The notes below the pieces were generated by a model. It was not told the DNA's origin. It saw only the letters and a list, made by a program, of their open reading frames with translations, and did not search any database. Position numbers and translations under genes: made by a program. From CANHEE01 sp043777755 (lineage in GTDB: Bacteria; Bacteroidota; Bacteroidia; Chitinophagales; Saprospiraceae), in the NCBI GenBank assembly GCA_043777755.1, contig JAYWHK010000121.1:1-28099 (forward strand): a stretch of 28,099 nt of DNA, given 5' to 3'. Positions 1 to 9,135 of this stretch are shown one piece after another. The number at the start of each line of letters is the position of its first letter. Positions within the stretch are counted from its first letter, which is position 1.

Positions 1-132
1 AAAACTTGGATGTAGCCCTAAAAATAAAATAGGTTTTTCTTCGTAAGTATGAAAACGAGGTTTCCGTTGTAATACCTCAAAAAGGCTTTCGTACTCTTCC
101 CAAATAGGCGTTATTTCTTTTAAAATATTCAT
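1..132 (-). CDS. 5' end of an unidentified protein, cut by the window edge
   Basis: An open frame starts at an ATG (130-132, minus strand) and runs without a stop to base 1, giving the first 44 residues of a longer protein. It begins MNILKEITPIWEEY and reaches a hydrophobic strand, PILFLGLHPSF, at the edge. A strand of the form 'ILFLGxxPS' after a short helical N-terminus is seen in some uracil-DNA-glycosylase-like proteins, but 44 residues are too few for a call. It lies downstream of the tamB-DUF72 pair on the same strand, separated by a foldback repeat with a terminator-like core, so it probably has its own transcript. I saw no clear TAnnTTTG promoter between the repeat and the ATG. Confidence 0.65.
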   Translation of the reverse strand, partial: MNILKEITPIWEEYESLFEVLQRKPRFHTYEEKPILFLGLHPSF

Positions 133-183
133 TTTTTGAAAGTTTATTGATTTTTTGTAACTATTTACCACTTTTGAAATTTT

Positions 184-275
184 TTACCACGGAGAAACGG
201 AGATTACAGAGTTTGACAAAAAAATTAGCCAAAGGCTAATTTTTTGCCTCCGTGACCTCCGTTTCTCCGTGGTAA
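184..275. repeat. Foldback repeat with 19-bp perfect terminal arms
   Basis: The arms at 184-202 (TTACCACGGAGAAACGGAG) and 257-275 are perfect inverted copies. Inside, 219-230 and 234-245 form a second 12-bp hairpin (AAAAAATTAGCC, loop AAA) ending in a T run, which on the minus strand would work as a terminator for the tamB-DUF72 transcript. The inner part also carries partial copies of the 'cctccgtgacctccg' motif. The GC-rich arms stand out from the AT-rich surroundings. It resembles short non-autonomous palindromic repeats; no transposase is present. Confidence 0.75.
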
Positions 276-316
276 CAATAAAAAATCTTCGATTTTTTTA
301 GACGCTAAACAGTCTT

Positions 317-1231
317 TTAAAACAAACTCATTTGCTCATTTTTATTTGTATCGTAACGTTGTGCTGAACGAACATTTGAGTCGAATTTTGCTTTTAGCTG
401 CTCGGTCATGTACAACGCCAAGTCTGGTGCTTTAATGTTTTCAGGTTCGTGTGTAAAAAAGAAAACTTGCTGTAAGCCTTGTGAAAACCAGTTTTTCAAA
501 CGCTCAATCCATTCGTCAATGCGTTGATAATCAGTTGAATGTAAATCATTTCCTACAAAACGAAGCATCGCTATGTCATTCGTCAAACGCTGATGAAGAA
601 CATCTCTACGACCTGATACATCTGTAATAACACTTGCTACTTTGTATTTTTCCAAGAGGTCAAAAAAACGATGGGTATTTTTTTCATCATCAAAAATATT
701 CTCGTGACGAATTTCGATTGCCAAAGGCAATTCTAAATGCCATTTTTGTAAAAAACTTTCTAACAATGCCAAGCGTTCTATGCCAAAATGTGGTGGCAAT
801 TGCATAAAACAACAACCCATTTTTTCTCCTAACAACAAAATATTTTCAGTAAAAAGGCGCATTTCGCTGGTGTTCAATCCCAAATCTCGGCTATGACTGA
901 TGCTTTGTGGTATTTTTGGACAAAACTTAAAATCATCGCTGCTTTCATTTTTCCACTTTAAAACCAAGGCTTCGTCAGGGATTCGATAGTGCGTCGTATT
1001 GTGTTCAACCGTGTTGAATTGACGGCTGTATTCTTTGAGATAATTCGTTGATTTACAATCTTTTGGATACCAAATTCCATTCCATTGAGGCATAGACCAA
1101 CCTGTACAACCAACGTACAAAAGTGGTTTGTTATTTTTTTCATATTTTGCCAAAACCCTTGCCGTATCGCTTGAATCTTTCGGCAAAGAGAAATCCACTT
1201 TTGAAATATCTGTTAGTTTTCCAAACTCCAT
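317..1231 (-). CDS. DUF72 family protein (YecE-like)
   Basis: This 304-residue protein matches the DUF72/YecE family, predicted TIM-barrel proteins of unknown biochemical role. The sequence shows the family's opening motif YVGCTGWSMPQWNGIWYP near residues 39-56, followed by YLKEYSRQFNTVEHNTTHYR, the FKFCPKIPQSISH strand, a CCFMQLPPHFG segment, and LAIEIRHENIF in the middle. Length is close to the usual 230-300. The C-terminal tail after about residue 285 is polar and probably disordered. The ATG lies 5 bases after the tamB stop codon, so the two are very likely co-transcribed; no functional link between the families is established. The hairpin at 219-245 would end the transcript. The family assignment is firm, the role unknown. 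Confidence 0.93.
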   Translation of the reverse strand: MEFGKLTDISKVDFSLPKDSSDTARVLAKYEKNNKPLLYVGCTGWSMPQWNGIWYPKDCKSTNYLKEYSRQFNTVEHNTTHYRIPDEALVLKWKNESSDDFKFCPKIPQSISHSRDLGLNTSEMRLFTENILLLGEKMGCCFMQLPPHFGIERLALLESFLQKWHLELPLAIEIRHENIFDDEKNTHRFFDLLEKYKVASVITDVSGRRDVLHQRLTNDIAMLRFVGNDLHSTDYQRIDEWIERLKNWFSQGLQQVFFFTHEPENIKAPDLALYMTEQLKAKFDSNVRSAQRYDTNKNEQMSLF

Positions 1232-1236
1232 ATTGA

Positions 1237-4200
1237 TTACTTTTTTTTCTTTTTCAAATCTGATAATTTATCAAATTCTCTACGCCAAACAAAACCTACA
1301 CCTGTACGATTTCTATTCCCATCTACCTCTTGTACGTTGCGATTGTAAGCTCGAACAAGCAAATGCCGATCACTTGTAATGGCATATTCAATGGCAAAAT
1401 CACCTGAAATATTGGTTTTTGCATCGCCCGTAGTAGTACTTCCTACAAGACCTGCATCAATACTTAGGCGATTGTCAAAAAAGTTGAAACGGGGTTTTAC
1501 TTGAACTTCATTGACATTAAATCCAACAACCGAACTCGAACTCAAAACGCCCAATTGTGTATTGATGTCCAAATTGATACTACTTATCACGCCATTGCTT
1601 TTGACAACATCGTTAAGCCAACTGTTGATATAATTTGAGGCTTGATTGGAGAACAAACCAGAAAGTGTATTATTGACCGTGCTTCCTACAAAATTAGCAT
1701 TTTGAAGATTGCCCGACGGTAAAAATCCGCCCAATACCAATAAACCAAAAACTTGTCGATTCAGTTCTGCTGGGTCTTGAGTCAAAAGATTAAGTCGGCT
1801 GTCGGCATAACTTTTTAAGTTGCCGATGAGTGTCGGAAAACGAACATCAAAAGCAATATCTGGCTTGAGCAATGCGCCCGTCATGTGCATTGTTAAATCC
1901 ACATTGGTACTTTGTTTGGCACTAATTTCTTCATTTGGCTGAAGGTTGTCCGCAATAAGATTGTAAGGAGCTGTCCGCAATCCTTTGTAATCGGCAGTAA
2001 TATCCATTTGTGCAGCGAAAGGATCGCCATCTGTCCATGTCAATGTACCACCACGACGAATATTGAATGGTTTGTCCACATTGACAAGGCTTTGACGAAT
2101 GGTAAAAAGGTACTTTCCTTCGGAGAATTTGTAATCGCCCAACATTTTAAAATCGCCACTAATCGGTACATCAAAACGAATCAAACCAACGCCTTTTCCC
2201 TTGATAATATCGCCCGCTTGTTCGTCAAAAATAATTTGAACTTCTGCATCTTCCGTCAATTGAAGGTTCATTTCAAAACCCAAACCGTCCAAATCTACTT
2301 CTTGATTTGGGTTGCGAACAGTCACTTGTTTTTTATCTTTGAATTTTACAAAAGTAACCGCTTCCGCTTCCTGAGTATAAGATACGGGAATATTCAAGGT
2401 CGTTCCTTTGCCCGTCACCGCTTTTTCAATAATAATAAAAGTACGATTGAAAGAACCAGCAAAACGCATTCTGATTTTTCCGATACCACGACCATAATAA
2501 AGATTGTTCAACTCTTTGGTCGTGTTCATTGCCAAAATATCGTTATTTCCAGAATCTATGACCAAATCCAAACGCAAATAATTAAAATATTGATGCGAAA
2601 GACCTCCATAAAGTGTTGCGCTGTTGCCGAGTTCGTCGTAGATTTTTGCACCCGAAGCATCTATATAATTGTCATAGATTTTAGCGACTTCATCTTTGAT
2701 ATAGTACGTCGTGTTGAGGTAATCAATTTTAAAACTCACATCACGAACCCGTGCCTGACCTTCGAGTTCAAGGCAAGAAAGGTCACCAGAAACTTTTAAT
2801 TTAGCATCAATCGTTCCTTTCACATCAGAAACACCTTCGCCAGCCAATGTTTTTACCCAAACCATTGGAATATTGCTCGTATTGGCAGATGCTTGTAGGC
2901 TATTTCCTGGATAAACGACTCCGTTTGAAGTATAATTATTGTTAGGCAAAACATAAAATCCTTCAAATGTGAGCTGTTCGTTGCCATTTGTAAGCGAAGT
3001 ATAGATATTGACAGGATTTTTTAGGTCTTTTAGATTGGCATCTACCCGAAGAACGCCCCAATCTCGTCCGTTCCATTTGATAGTGTCCGCACTGACCACT
3101 GCGGAAATACCCGAAACATTAAAAATATCTTCAACACGTGCCGAAACAAACATATCTCCTTCCAAAATCGCTCTATCGTCATTGATTAATGGGTTCAAAT
3201 CTTGAAAATTAAAACCGCTGACCAAAAGGCTAATGCCTTTTTTGTCAATGTCAGAAAGCGCAATTTCTCTGTTTTTATTTTTTAATAAAAGATGAGGAAT
3301 TTCAAGGAATTTGCTTGTAAAACGTATGTTTTTTGCTGTATCAATCGCCCATTTATCACTTAAAAAATTAAATGACGATGGGTGCAAACCCAATTGGAAA
3401 AAATCTTTTTCTATAAAAAAATCAGTTTCGATGTTGAGGTCAGAGATTTCTTTGGTGAGTTTGTCCGCACTAATCGTCATATCGAGCGCATCGCCTTGAA
3501 ATTTGATTGGCACAAGCACCGTACCCAAGTGATTTCCACTGGCAACTGTATGATAAATTCCAATAAAACCTTCGCCAAAACCTTCGTGTAGCTTTGCATT
3601 GATGGCGATGTCATTGAATTGTAAATCTCCATATTTGACAACATCTGGCGCACCTATGTCAAAAAACAAGGAATCTGTAACAGAGTTAAAATGTCCTGTA
3701 AAATTTATATTTCTAAGTGTATCTAATTGTCTATCAATAAGTTGTGCAAAATTTTTAGAATTTTTAATTTTTAGTTTTACATCTAAATAATCATTCGGCA
3801 AAGTTTCTGGATGAAAAGCAACATCAAAACGGGCTGCAATATTTGGGTGATTGCGGTGAACGTAATTTCTAACCGAATTTTCAAGACGGTCAAATTTGAA
3901 ATCACCTTCAACATCAGCGTCCAAAAGCTCAGAATTAATGCTCATTCGGCGGTACTGAAAAGGTGTGACCTCCGAGCGTACAATGAGCGAATCTATCCAA
4001 TAATAAGCATTTTTATAATTAAAATTAAGGTTGTTGATTTTAGCAGAACCTTGTAAATCATCAAATTTTCCTTTTAAAATATCCTTACTTTTTATGTCTA
4101 TGTCAAAAAGTCCAGCAATTTTGACATCGTCTTCTATTAATTTTAAGCCTTTTAAAGCAATTTTTTTGACATTTGCTTTGATATTAAAAGTCGGAATACT

Positions 4201-6066
4201 GTCTTTGAGGTTCACTTTTCCTTTGAAACTAAAATCAATATTGTCGTCTTTTATGCCAAAATCGCCATCAAAAGTTGTTTTATCGAGCTTTCCGTTCATA
4301 CTCAGGTTTTTATATTCGTAACCATTGAGCGTAATTGCGGGAATATTGGCGTTGATTTTAGCGGAAGCTGTTTTGTCGGTCAAGCCTTTTCCATCAGAAA
4401 GATTGGTGTGCAACGAAACTCGAGGCATGGTATCAATACCAATCAATTCGCCCAAATCAAAGTCTATCAAATCCAAATCGCCGCCATAAGTAGCCTTATC
4501 TTTTCCGTTTGTTTGGTCTAAAAACATTTTGACAGAAAGCGAGCCTAAATCGGTTTTTAACAAACCGTTGGCAAGAAAATTATACGTAAAACCATCAAAA
4601 TAGCCAGAAAAATCCAATTTATTGAATTTTTTTACCTCATTTGGAATTTCTATGTCAGGAAAAAGTAACTGAATCGTATTGATGTCAGTCACCAATCTAT
4701 CAATGTTGAAGTTGAGCAATTCTTGGTCGGGAATCGTCAGATTTTTGGTACTGAATTTTCCTTTGAATGAAATACCTTTTGTATTAATCGCCAAACTGCT
4801 ACTTTTGAGCGAGTTGATTTTGCCCATTATTTTTCCATTGATAGAAAAAACATCGTCTGCATTTTGTTGAAAAAAAGCATTTGTAGCGATGCCGTGGTCA
4901 AAAGGCATAAGGTCTTTCAATGCCAAACGAGCATCTTTAAAGTTGGTTTCGAGCAAGACTTTATTGGCAAAATCATCAAAATCTTCAAGACTTATGTACT
5001 TTAAAATAATGGTGTCACCAATGTTAGAATTGGGTGTAAGCAACTGAAAATCATTGAGTTCTAAACGGCGTGAATTGGCGTGAATATTTTTTACATTAAG
5101 CGAAATGATTTCAAAACCACTTGTTTCTTTGAAAGCGATTTGTTTCAAACGGGCTTTTAAATCGTCTTTTTGCAAATCCAAATCGTCCAGTTGAAACGTC
5201 AAATCCTTAATGTTCAAATGGTTAAAATCAACAATATCTGCATATTTTTTTGCTGGCGAAACCCTAAAATTGTCGTAAGCAAAACTACCATCTGTCAAAT
5301 TGAATTTTTTCAGTTGAACAATCAAAGGTTTTGGCTTGCTTGTGTCTTTTTTTGTGTCGGTATGCGTGATTTCCTTTTTTTCTTCTTTCTCTACTTCCGA
5401 TGAAGGAAAACGCTCTTTTTCTTGTACAACAATTGTCGGTTGAATGATTTCGATGGCTTTAATAAGAATTTGATTGTTGGGAATGTCTAATTTTTCAAAA
5501 GAAATAGAGCCATCGTCAAGCGATGCAGACGTGAAATTGCCAGTAACCTCATCGTCATTGACAAATTTTATTTTTTTAAAAGACAAATATTTTAATTTCA
5601 AGTCAAAAGGCGTGCCTTGAGGTGCGTCGGTTTTAGGTTTTTCTTCGCCTTTCAAATAATCCAAAACAAATTGTAAATTGCTATTTTTTTCGCCTACCTT
5701 TCGCTTCAAATAAACCTTTGCATTTTCCAATAAAAGCCCATCAATCGCAAAACCTTGACCATACAATGTTTTTAGCGTAAGTCCATAATCTACCTTAAAA
5801 CTTTCAGCATACAACAGCGTATCGCCCTTCAAATCAGCCACATAGAAGCCTTCAAGGTCTAATTTGGAGAACAAATCAAAGGTAATTTTGTCAATTTTGA
5901 CATTGGTATTTAATTCTTTTGAGAGGTAAGTCGTTGTTTTTTTGATTGCCCAATCTTGAAACCAACGGGTATGAATGACGGTATAAACCAGTAAAATAAA
6001 GAAACAGCAAAGCCCGATTGTGGTCTGCCCGAAGCGACCCAACCGTAAAATGACACGCCAAAACAA
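1237..6066 (-). CDS. tamB: TamB-like translocation/assembly module protein (DUF490, AsmA-like)
   Basis: A 1609-residue protein with one N-terminal membrane helix (about residues 12-32) followed by a long beta-rich periplasmic region and a conserved C-terminal DUF490/TamB domain (about residues 1200-1580), ending in a basic DLKKKKK tail. TamB-type proteins span the periplasm as a hydrophobic groove; in proteobacteria they pair with TamA and are linked to outer-membrane assembly and phospholipid transport. Bacteroidota homologues are typically this long. No TamA/BamA-like gene is next to it. The start is uncertain: the frame begins at TTG (6064-6066), but 19 codons upstream are open back to a TAA at 6124-6126 and read like coding sequence (IELPNIPEFEPNERS), with ATA at 6121-6123 and no ATG or GTG. 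The real start may be ATA, or an ATG altered by mutation or error. Confidence 0.93.
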   Translation of the reverse strand: MFWRVILRLGRFGQTTIGLCCFFILLVYTVIHTRWFQDWAIKKTTTYLSKELNTNVKIDKITFDLFSKLDLEGFYVADLKGDTLLYAESFKVDYGLTLKTLYGQGFAIDGLLLENAKVYLKRKVGEKNSNLQFVLDYLKGEEKPKTDAPQGTPFDLKLKYLSFKKIKFVNDDEVTGNFTSASLDDGSISFEKLDIPNNQILIKAIEIIQPTIVVQEKERFPSSEVEKEEKKEITHTDTKKDTSKPKPLIVQLKKFNLTDGSFAYDNFRVSPAKKYADIVDFNHLNIKDLTFQLDDLDLQKDDLKARLKQIAFKETSGFEIISLNVKNIHANSRRLELNDFQLLTPNSNIGDTIILKYISLEDFDDFANKVLLETNFKDARLALKDLMPFDHGIATNAFFQQNADDVFSINGKIMGKINSLKSSSLAINTKGISFKGKFSTKNLTIPDQELLNFNIDRLVTDINTIQLLFPDIEIPNEVKKFNKLDFSGYFDGFTYNFLANGLLKTDLGSLSVKMFLDQTNGKDKATYGGDLDLIDFDLGELIGIDTMPRVSLHTNLSDGKGLTDKTASAKINANIPAITLNGYEYKNLSMNGKLDKTTFDGDFGIKDDNIDFSFKGKVNLKDSIPTFNIKANVKKIALKGLKLIEDDVKIAGLFDIDIKSKDILKGKFDDLQGSAKINNLNFNYKNAYYWIDSLIVRSEVTPFQYRRMSINSELLDADVEGDFKFDRLENSVRNYVHRNHPNIAARFDVAFHPETLPNDYLDVKLKIKNSKNFAQLIDRQLDTLRNINFTGHFNSVTDSLFFDIGAPDVVKYGDLQFNDIAINAKLHEGFGEGFIGIYHTVASGNHLGTVLVPIKFQGDALDMTISADKLTKEISDLNIETDFFIEKDFFQLGLHPSSFNFLSDKWAIDTAKNIRFTSKFLEIPHLLLKNKNREIALSDIDKKGISLLVSGFNFQDLNPLINDDRAILEGDMFVSARVEDIFNVSGISAVVSADTIKWNGRDWGVLRVDANLKDLKNPVNIYTSLTNGNEQLTFEGFYVLPNNNYTSNGVVYPGNSLQASANTSNIPMVWVKTLAGEGVSDVKGTIDAKLKVSGDLSCLELEGQARVRDVSFKIDYLNTTYYIKDEVAKIYDNYIDASGAKIYDELGNSATLYGGLSHQYFNYLRLDLVIDSGNNDILAMNTTKELNNLYYGRGIGKIRMRFAGSFNRTFIIIEKAVTGKGTTLNIPVSYTQEAEAVTFVKFKDKKQVTVRNPNQEVDLDGLGFEMNLQLTEDAEVQIIFDEQAGDIIKGKGVGLIRFDVPISGDFKMLGDYKFSEGKYLFTIRQSLVNVDKPFNIRRGGTLTWTDGDPFAAQMDITADYKGLRTAPYNLIADNLQPNEEISAKQSTNVDLTMHMTGALLKPDIAFDVRFPTLIGNLKSYADSRLNLLTQDPAELNRQVFGLLVLGGFLPSGNLQNANFVGSTVNNTLSGLFSNQASNYINSWLNDVVKSNGVISSINLDINTQLGVLSSSSVVGFNVNEVQVKPRFNFFDNRLSIDAGLVGSTTTGDAKTNISGDFAIEYAITSDRHLLVRAYNRNVQEVDGNRNRTGVGFVWRREFDKLSDLKKKKK

Positions 6067-6226
6067 AGACCTTTCGTTTGGCTCAAATTCGGGTATATTT
6101 GGTAGTTCTATTACTTTATGTATTTAGGCTGCGAAGATAAGGGTTTTTGAAATGATATAGAATTTTTTAACGATTTTTTAATTGGAGTACGTAGTCGTCG
6201 TTAGTCTTTTAAGTTATTGATTTTTA

Positions 6227-7720
6227 TTATTTTAGCCGACCCAACACCAATGCCCAAACGGTTTCATAAGGAATAATTTCCAGTTCGTAGGCTTCGTCGC
6301 CAAGCTCTGCTGTTTGTTGCTCTAAGGTTTCTAAAAAAGGTTGTGCGGCTTGTTGAATTTTTCCTTTTTTGAAATTGTGTTTGATACAAAGTAATAACAT
6401 CTTGAAAATCAAGCGAATACGACTTCGGCTTTCCGAATCGTCGAGATAGCGTTGTAGGTATTTTTGAATCGCTTCATAACGGTCAGAAAGTTCATCGTAC
6501 TTTTTTTCTACCATTAAAAACAATATTTCAATCAATAAAACATTGAGGTTCATACCTGATTTTTCTTTTTCATAAAATACCAAACTGTTTTTGAAAGTTG
6601 TCAGGCAAAAATCTTTTTTCAGTTTTGCTTTTTGTTTTTCGTTAGGCGTGTACGCTCCACAAATCATTATAAAATGCAGAAAAGCGTAGTAAATCGCCCA
6701 TTTTTCTTGAATATGTACTGGAAAACTCTTAAAAAAAGTATTGTTTGTTGCTTTCAACCATTTTTCGGTAGCAAGATTGTAGTCTGCGCTATGCAAATGA
6801 CTTACAAATGCCAATTCCAATACTTTTAGCCAAGCCGTAGTCCCTTCCGTCACACAAAGCAAACATTTGTCAATACAAGAGGCAGCAATGTCAAATTCTT
6901 TCCGCTGCGTATAACCTACAATTAGGTAAAAATAGTAGGTTTTCAATGCTTGTGTATATTTTACAGGCTGTTGCTCAAAATAATTAGCTCCATTGAGCGC
7001 TGTTTGAAATAGTGCTTTAGCATCATTTTTAGCCGAATGTACGCACAATTCCAGCATATACGTATAAATTTCTATGGCAGGAGAGCTATAATCACCTTTG
7101 AGTTGCAAAAAAGAAGCATTTTTTGCTTCGGCGAGTGTTATCAATTCTTGGCTACTGAGTTTGTCATTGCGGTACAACATCAGAATCTCGTCGTAATACA
7201 TTTTCGCTTCCACTTCAATCCCTTCTAAATGATGCAGTCGTTTTACTTCCGCACTGTAAAAAGCCATTTTTTTAGGACCAATCTTACCCAAAATCCGTTT
7301 TGCAGCAATGTAAGCCAAATCCGTAAAACCATATTTGACACAATTTTCATAGATATATTCGCCCATCTCGACAGCTGCCGCATCGCCACTCAAATGTATC
7401 AAAACATTGAACGACATCAGCAAATTATGGTAACGAAAACGCTCCGTTTCAGCATCGTTTTTATTTTTCAACTTGACATCTATGAAAGGAATCGCATCAT
7501 AAAGCTGCGTTTTAAGGTCGAACTTCAACTTATGAAAAGCTGCCGCTCCTGGTTTGCCATAAAATGCCATCGAAGCCGCATCATCGTCAGGAAATGTATC
7601 GTGCAACATTCCGTAATAGAGCTTTACGAGGTTCGTACCATTGTTCTGAAAAAGCCAGCTTTGAAGGTAAGTACTTTTATTTTGTTCTAAAATGTGTATT
7701 AACTCTTTGAGAGGATTCAT
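6227..7720 (-). CDS. Helical-repeat (TPR-like) hypothetical protein
   Basis: A 497-residue protein with no signal peptide or membrane helix, so probably cytoplasmic. It is almost entirely predicted alpha-helix, with helical pairs of TPR spacing (for example ALKTYYFYLIVGYTQRKEF and AASCIDKCLLCVTEGTTAWLK). I recognise no catalytic motif. It opens MNPLKELIHILEQNKSTYLQ. Bacteroidota genomes carry many such proteins without a known role; a scaffold function would be a guess. It has its own promoter-like sequence on the minus strand (7757-7788) about 30 bases upstream. The 160-base gap to tamB shows no strong terminator, so read-through into tamB is possible. Confidence 0.85.
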   Translation of the reverse strand: MNPLKELIHILEQNKSTYLQSWLFQNNGTNLVKLYYGMLHDTFPDDDAASMAFYGKPGAAAFHKLKFDLKTQLYDAIPFIDVKLKNKNDAETERFRYHNLLMSFNVLIHLSGDAAAVEMGEYIYENCVKYGFTDLAYIAAKRILGKIGPKKMAFYSAEVKRLHHLEGIEVEAKMYYDEILMLYRNDKLSSQELITLAEAKNASFLQLKGDYSSPAIEIYTYMLELCVHSAKNDAKALFQTALNGANYFEQQPVKYTQALKTYYFYLIVGYTQRKEFDIAASCIDKCLLCVTEGTTAWLKVLELAFVSHLHSADYNLATEKWLKATNNTFFKSFPVHIQEKWAIYYAFLHFIMICGAYTPNEKQKAKLKKDFCLTTFKNSLVFYEKEKSGMNLNVLLIEILFLMVEKKYDELSDRYEAIQKYLQRYLDDSESRSRIRLIFKMLLLCIKHNFKKGKIQQAAQPFLETLEQQTAELGDEAYELEIIPYETVWALVLGRLK

Positions 7721-7756
7721 TCGTATTGATAGTATGTTTTACATGACATTGTCTGA

Positions 7757-7788
7757 CAAAATTATTCCTTTTTTCCAATATTTTCAAA
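7757..7788 (-). promoter_or_regulatory. Promoter of the helical-repeat gene
   Basis: On the minus strand a TTTG (complement of 7785-7788) is followed after 20 bases by TAATTTTG (complement of 7757-7764). This matches the Bacteroidota TTTG-N19-21-TAnnTTTG pattern, and transcription would start about 25 bases ahead of the ATG at 7720. Confidence 0.6.
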
Positions 7789-8185
7789 AATAATATAAAA
7801 AAAATCAGTTTTAGGCTAAAAAAATGCGGACAGTTTTGGCTCATTTCTTACGTCAGAAAGTAAGAAAAAGTCTATATTTAAAAAATAAAAAATATATAAA
7901 TAATTAATTATTAGTATTTTATAATTTTTTATTTTTATAAAAGCACCTGTTTTTTGATAAAAGAAAACACCTGTAAATGTCCTTTTTTAGAATAGTTCCT
8001 ATTCCTATCTTTGTGCTACAAAATTACACCTTGAGAATGGCAGTAAATACATCATAATCAACCAAATAAAATTTTTATTTTCGCTAAAAACGAGAAAAAA
8101 CAAAGCAGAAATTAAAAAAATCAATTTTTTTAGCTTTTTTAGAGAAATAAAAAATGCTCATTTGCAAAATGCGCTAAAATAAAAA
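7789..8185. other. AT-rich intergenic DNA between divergent genes
   Basis: No gene is seen here. It holds a small hairpin (TTTCTTAC at 7844-7851 against GTAAGAAA at 7860-7867), an isolated TATCTTTG (8006-8013) that could be a weak promoter core, and two near copies of 'caCCTGT' (around 7946 and 7969). The rest is A/T runs. With the flanking promoters it makes up a divergent control region of more than 600 bases. Confidence 0.5.
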
Positions 8186-8217
8186 TTGACTAACATTCAT
8201 TTTTTTCTTTAACTTTG
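8186..8217 (+). promoter_or_regulatory. Promoter of the lipoprotein gene
   Basis: TTG at 8186-8188, a 21-base spacer and TAACTTTG at 8210-8217 fit the Bacteroidota promoter pattern. It would give a leader of about 130 bases before the lipoprotein ATG, containing an 18-codon open frame (from 8250) and the palindrome at 8295-8312. Confidence 0.6.
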
Positions 8218-8294
8218 TAAAAATAAAAACAGATGTTGCAAACGACGCCATGATTATTAAAAAACCAATAAATCAGTCATCTTCTCAATCTGCT

Positions 8295-8324
8295 CCTCTC
8301 CTTTAGGAGAGGTTGGGAGAGGTC
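8295..8324. repeat. Short palindromic repeat (CCTCTCCT/AGGAGAGG)
   Basis: CCTCTCCT (8295-8302) and AGGAGAGG (8305-8312) form an 8-bp hairpin with a two-base loop, followed by TTGGGAGAGGTC, a near copy of the right arm. This G/C-rich element looks like the common dispersed palindromes seen between genes in Bacteroidota. It sits in the presumed 5' leader of the lipoprotein gene. Confidence 0.5.
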
Positions 8325-8354
8325 TTTTCTACCTTTTAAAATCTTTTTAAAATT

Positions 8355-9008
8355 ATGAAAAAAATACTTTTTTTCTCGCTTACACTCTTGATTATCAGCT
8401 TTTTAGGAAGCTGTAAGAAAGATGAATCCACTACACCAGATGTAGAAGAAACCACTGTAAAAGGGCGCATTGTACAAGTTTATACAACAATTCCTGTACC
8501 TAATGCCACTGTTTATCTCTACGAAACCGTCCGGAGCAGTAGTGGTGGTTTGCTTGGTGGTGGCGCACATACGGTGAGCTTAGATACTACAGTTACCAAT
8601 GACAAAGGAGAGTATTCCTTTACGTATAAACGCAGACGAGGCGGAAATGAGTACTTTATTCGTTCTTTTGCCAAAAATTTTGATGAAAAACCTGGCAACT
8701 TTTACGTCACTGAAAAAAACAGTAACATGGATGTGCCTATTTTTCCCTATGCGTGGATTAAAATTAGATTAATTAATTTACCACCAGTAAACGCATCTGA
8801 CTATATTTTAGTTGGTGGTTGGATTGGCGATAGTTATACCAAATCAGGAAAATGTGATACAATTTTTACTCAACGTGTTTTTACTGGTAATGCCAAAAAT
8901 TCTTTATACAAGTATCAAAATAATGATAAAGGAGATTTGGTTTTTAGCAGATTAGATAGTATTTATTGCAAAGGTTTAGATACAACCTATCATACAATAG
9001 CCTATTAA
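8355..9008 (+). CDS. Lipoprotein with a carboxypeptidase-regulatory-like domain
   Basis: A 217-residue exported lipoprotein. The N-terminus is a type II signal peptide, MKKILFFSLTLLIISFLGSC, with lipobox LGSC (Cys20), followed by KKDE; acidic or charged residues after the Cys are common in surface lipoproteins of this phylum. Residues about 35-115 (VKGRIVQVYTTIPVPNATVYLYE ... DKGEYSFTY) have the pattern of a carboxypeptidase-regulatory-like/CNA-B beta-sandwich, usually structural or carbohydrate-associated rather than catalytic. The rest (about 120-217) is not recognised. It has its own promoter and no gene close enough on the same strand to make an operon; the next gene is a pseudogene. Confidence 0.88.
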   Translation: MKKILFFSLTLLIISFLGSCKKDESTTPDVEETTVKGRIVQVYTTIPVPNATVYLYETVRSSSGGLLGGGAHTVSLDTTVTNDKGEYSFTYKRRRGGNEYFIRSFAKNFDEKPGNFYVTEKNSNMDVPIFPYAWIKIRLINLPPVNASDYILVGGWIGDSYTKSGKCDTIFTQRVFTGNAKNSLYKYQNNDKGDLVFSRLDSIYCKGLDTTYHTIAY

Positions 9009-9135
9009 AAATAAAATTATAGATAGAGCTGTACGGCTTTGTCATTTTTTTAGTAAAAAAATAATTTCTAAATCAAGTAATGCCAACACAGTGTAATCAC
9101 TAAGCTCTGGCATTGCCATACAAAAATTTAAAAAA

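Noticed and set aside
1912..2799. Long plus-strand open frame (295 codons) opposite tamB
   Set aside because: It lies wholly inside the strong tamB frame on the other strand, reads as a low-complexity shadow rich in Phe/Ile/Arg, and shows no domain or promoter.
8250..8306. 18-codon open frame MIIKKPINQSSSQSAPLL
   Set aside because: It ends inside the palindromic repeat, has no homologous-looking features and lies in the lipoprotein leader; most likely chance.
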